Below are positions 6,614-8,669 of a DNA stretch of 8,669 nt, piece after piece. The DNA lies in NCBI GenBank assembly GCA_026987795.1, contig JALSMF010000398.1:1-8669 (forward strand). Reading direction: 5' to 3'. Origin of the DNA: Bacteroidales bacterium (GTDB lineage Bacteria > Bacteroidota > Bacteroidia > Bacteroidales > JAADGE01). The position numbers and the translations under genes were made by a program. Within the stretch, counting starts at the first letter, position 1; every line of letters begins with the position of its first letter. The notes below the pieces were generated by a model. That model searched no databases and was not told the origin of the DNA. It saw only the letters and a program-made list of their open reading frames with translations.

Positions 6614-7954
6614 TTATACTAATCCTTGAGCCAGCATAGCATCAGCCACTTTTACAAAACCTGCAATATTGGCTCCTTTAACATAATCAACAAAACCATT
6701 ACTCTCAGTTCCGTATTTTACACAAGCATCATGAATATCTTTCATAATTTGCTGCAACTTTTTATCAACCTCTTCCGATGTCCAGTTGTAACGCATCGAA
6801 TTTTGACTCATTTCCAGTCCCGATACGGCAACACCGCCCGCATTAGATGCTTTTCCGGGTGAAAATAAAATTTCGGATTTATGAAAAATTTCTATTGCTT
6901 CAGGCGTGCATGGCATATTGGCACCCTCTCCTACACAAATTACACCGTTATTAACCAATTTTTGAGCATCTTCTCCGTTTAATTCATTTTGTGTTGCACA
7001 AGGCAAGGCAATGTCAACTTTTTGTTCCCAAGGTTTTTTCCCGGGAAAGAACTCAACATCAAATTCTTCAGCATAAGGAGCCACGACATCATTATTTGTA
7101 GCACGAAGTTCCAGCATATAATCAATTTTTTCTCCCGAAATCCCGTCAGGGTCATAAATATACCCGTCAGGACCGGAAATTGTTACAACTTTCGCTCCGA
7201 GTTCGGTTGCTTTTATTGCCGCTCCCCAAGCTACGTTACCGAAACCCGAGATTGCAACTGTTTTTCCTTCAAAACTGTCACCTTTTGTTGCAAGCATATT
7301 TTGTGAGAAGTAAACATTACCAAAACCTGTAGCTTCAGGACGCATTAGACTTCCGCCCCACTCTCTTCCTTTTCCTGTAAGAACGCCTGTAAACTCATTT
7401 CGTAATCGCTTATATTGTCCGAATAAATATCCGATTTCTCTTCCGCCTACACCTATATCTCCGGCAGGAACGTCAGTATCCTGTCCTATATGCCTGAAAA
7501 GTTCACTCATAAAACTTTGGCAAAAACGCATAATTTCATTGTCAGATTTTCCTTTAGGATTAAAATCCGAACCGCCTTTTCCTCCTCCCATAGGCAAAGT
7601 AGTAAGGCTATTTTTTAATACTTGTTCAAAGCCTAAAAATTTTAATATACTTAAATTAACACTGGGGTGAAACCTCAAACCGCCTTTGTAAGGACCTATG
7701 GCACTGTTAAATTCAACACGAAATCCTTTATTAATACGGAACTCCCCTTTATCATCCTGCCATGGAACACGGAACATAATAACACGCTCCGGCTCAACCA
7801 TACGCTCCAAAATTTTTGCTTCCGCATATTTCGGGTTTTCTTCGATAAAAGGAATAATAACCTCCGCAACTTCTTTTACGGCTTGGTGAAATTCTTTTTC
7901 TCCCGGATTTTGAGCAATTACGCTCTCCATAAATTTATTTATCTTTTCAGTCAT
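6614..7954 (-). CDS. gdhA: Glutamate dehydrogenase, hexameric 50-kDa type
   Basis: Interconverts glutamate with 2-oxoglutarate plus ammonia in the cytoplasm. The 446 residues match the homohexameric family (447-450). Substrate-site residues are intact: Lys90 in GPYKGGLRF, Lys114 in LKNSL, the catalytic Lys126 in PMGGGKGGSD and Asp166 in PAGDIGVGGREIGY, each one position beyond its counterpart in the Clostridium symbiosum enzyme. The cofactor domain has SGFGNVAWGAA (236-246), and its second strand leads into SGPDGYIYDP (260-269). From memory this segment closely resembles the NAD-specific clostridial enzyme, so NAD use and a catabolic role are favoured, but cofactor choice cannot be settled by eye. 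EGANMP (343-348) and NAGGVAVSGLEMSQN (371-385) are standard family motifs. It is a single gene with its own promoter-like element and terminator. Confidence 0.96.
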   Translation of the reverse strand: MTEKINKFMESVIAQNPGEKEFHQAVKEVAEVIIPFIEENPKYAEAKILERMVEPERVIMFRVPWQDDKGEFRINKGFRVEFNSAIGPYKGGLRFHPSVNLSILKFLGFEQVLKNSLTTLPMGGGKGGSDFNPKGKSDNEIMRFCQSFMSELFRHIGQDTDVPAGDIGVGGREIGYLFGQYKRLRNEFTGVLTGKGREWGGSLMRPEATGFGNVYFSQNMLATKGDSFEGKTVAISGFGNVAWGAAIKATELGAKVVTISGPDGYIYDPDGISGEKIDYMLELRATNNDVVAPYAEEFDVEFFPGKKPWEQKVDIALPCATQNELNGEDAQKLVNNGVICVGEGANMPCTPEAIEIFHKSEILFSPGKASNAGGVAVSGLEMSQNSMRYNWTSEEVDKKLQQIMKDIHDACVKYGTESNGFVDYVKGANIAGFVKVADAMLAQGLV

Positions 7955-7980
7955 TACAGCTTTATTTTTAGATAATTATT

Positions 7981-8018
7981 ATGCAGCAAAATTATGTATT
8001 TTTTATTTTATGCCGCAT
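7981..8018. repeat. Imperfect inverted repeat over the gdhA promoter
   Basis: ATGCAGC (7981-7987) and GCCGCAT (8012-8018) are complementary except for one position, which is a G-U pair on the minus strand. They bracket the putative -7 element of gdhA. This would fit an operator or a looped regulatory site, but no known binding motif was recognised. Confidence 0.3.
7987..7994 (-). promoter_or_regulatory. Putative -7 promoter element of gdhA
   Basis: On the minus strand these eight bases read TAATTTTG, an exact match to TAnnTTTG, 32 bases upstream of the gdhA ATG at 7954. No TTTG-like -33 element is found at the usual 19-bp spacing, so the call rests on the -7 match and its position. Confidence 0.45.
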
Positions 8019-8188
8019 CTTTTTTACGAACAAACTGTATTTATATAATACACTGATTACAAACAACTTGCCCCGATTTAAAAGATGTTAAAAAACAGAA
8101 ATTGATAAAAATCAGTTTTTAGAATGATATAAACGAGACTTTTGAAAAATTAAATTATTGCAGACTCAGAAAAATATAAATAAAAAAC

Positions 8189-8218
8189 TTGTAAATATTA
8201 AAAAGTTTCTCACTTTTG
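8189..8218 (+). promoter_or_regulatory. Putative promoter of the marC-family gene
   Basis: TTG at 8189-8191 and CACTTTTG at 8211-8218 are 19 bp apart, the spacing of Bacteroidota -33/-7 promoters. The -7 element has seven of eight positions of TAnnTTTG. It ends 49 bases before the ATG at 8268. Confidence 0.5.
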
Positions 8219-8267
8219 CACGCTTTTTAAAAAAACGTATATTTGAAAATAATTTAATACTAATATT

Positions 8268-8669
8268 ATGCAATTTGACATTATTGATATTTTGTCGGTT
8301 TTTATGGTACTTTTTGCCGTTATTGATATTTTTGGTTCAATACCTATAATTATTGACATTAAAAACAAGGGTAATAAAATTGAAGCCGGAAAAACCACTT
8401 TGGTTTCTTTTGTTATTCTTACTTTGTTTCTTTTTGTAGGAGAAGCTTTGCTTAAGATATTCGGAGTTGACATACAATCTTTTGCAATAGCAGGCTCGTT
8501 TATTATTTTCTTTTTGGCTTTGGAGATGATACTCGGTATTGAATTATTCAAAGGCAGTGCTGTTGAAGGTGCATCAATTGTTCCGCTTGCATTTCCTTTG
8601 ATTGCCGGAGCCGGAAGTATTACCACTCTGCTTTCTTTAAGAGCCGAATATTCGTATTTGAATATTATG
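8268..8669 (+). CDS. MarC/UPF0056-family integral membrane protein (partial, C-terminus outside window)
   Basis: The 134 codons from the ATG at 8268 to the window edge contain no stop; full-length members have about 200 residues and six helices. Four hydrophobic segments are visible, at about 7-30, 43-65, 71-92 and 104-122. Family landmarks are AVIDIFGSIPI (17-27), the AGSFIIFFLALEMILG stretch (75-90) and PLAFPLIAGAGSITT (106-120), the counterpart of the conserved P-LIAGPGSI motif in MarC proteins. The Gly-Ala-Gly here replaces the usual Gly-Pro-Gly. MarC was once linked to multiple antibiotic resistance in E. coli, but that role has not held up and the family's transport function is unsettled. 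The gene lies divergent from gdhA. Confidence 0.9.
   Translation, partial: MQFDIIDILSVFMVLFAVIDIFGSIPIIIDIKNKGNKIEAGKTTLVSFVILTLFLFVGEALLKIFGVDIQSFAIAGSFIIFFLALEMILGIELFKGSAVEGASIVPLAFPLIAGAGSITTLLSLRAEYSYLNIM

Larger units (their letters stand above)
7955..8267. other. Divergent intergenic region between gdhA and marC
   Basis: This 313-base gap is very AT-rich and holds no credible gene. It contains the putative gdhA and marC promoter elements at its two ends and an imperfect inverted repeat at 7981-8018. The middle (about 8020-8180) shows only a weak AT-rich hairpin near 8097-8120 without a following T-run. I see no tRNA, riboswitch or other recognisable RNA in it. Confidence 0.6.

Noticed and set aside
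6989..7306. 105-codon open frame antisense to gdhA
   Set aside because: It lies wholly within a strongly conserved gdhA and reads as a shadow with no recognisable motifs.
8097..8120. AT-rich hairpin as a terminator or small RNA
   Set aside because: The stem needs two G-U pairs, no T-run follows and no gene ends nearby, so chance pairing in AT-rich DNA is the simpler explanation.
8158..8349. Open frame of 63 codons on the plus strand overlapping the marC start
   Set aside because: It is out of frame with the clear MarC-family reading that begins at 8268 and has no protein-like features beyond those of AT-rich DNA.
8210..8626. 138-codon antisense open frame over marC
   Set aside because: It mirrors the marC coding sequence and its low-complexity Ile/Lys/Ser/Thr composition is typical of an antisense shadow.
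1..8669. CRISPR array, transposon, toxin-antitoxin or phage-defence system
   Set aside because: No regularly spaced repeats, transposase, terminal repeats or defence-type genes were seen; all long frames read as housekeeping or small uncharacterised genes.

Overview
This is an AT-rich stretch of what looks like ordinary chromosomal core genome from a member of the Bacteroidota, most likely the Bacteroidia side of the phylum. The evidence is: an S46-family dipeptidyl peptidase (typical of this phylum and few others); A-rich start regions without clear Shine-Dalgarno sequences; several upstream copies of the Bacteroidota -7 promoter element TAnnTTTG; and exported proteins whose signal peptides end just before a Gln. 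I see no mobile element, tRNA, rRNA, CRISPR array or prophage, and no obvious shift in base composition.

Layout from left to right. (1) 1-795, minus strand: the N-terminal 265 codons of an exported protein with two thioredoxin-like domains, cut by the window edge. (2) 921-1925, plus: NAD-type glyceraldehyde-3-phosphate dehydrogenase, divergent from (1), followed by two hairpins, the second a terminator. (3) 2020-3108, plus: gcvT, the aminomethyltransferase of the glycine cleavage system. (4) 3203-3655, minus: a small two-helix membrane protein of unknown function, convergent with gcvT; a 22-bp perfect hairpin lies between them. (5) 3808-5991, plus: a secreted S46 dipeptidyl peptidase that reads as DPP7-like, with its own terminator. 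(6) 6101-6544, plus: a small exported protein of unknown function. (7) 6614-7954, minus: hexameric glutamate dehydrogenase with a strand-specific terminator. (8) 8268-8669, plus: the start of a MarC/UPF0056 membrane protein, cut by the window edge.

The genes alternate in orientation and most have their own promoter-like element or terminator, so they look like separate transcription units and not one operon. There is a loose metabolic theme. The peptidase would release dipeptides outside the cytoplasm, glutamate dehydrogenase would link glutamate to 2-oxoglutarate and ammonia, GcvT would take part in glycine breakdown to ammonia and methylene-tetrahydrofolate, and GAPDH serves central carbon flow. 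This fits a bacterium that ferments or respires amino acids and peptides, but that is inference from four genes.

I did not find a convincing undescribed system. The items most worth a second look are the duplicated thioredoxin-like protein whose second domain has lost the first active-site cysteine, the two uncharacterised small proteins, and several well-formed 3'-end RNA structures.
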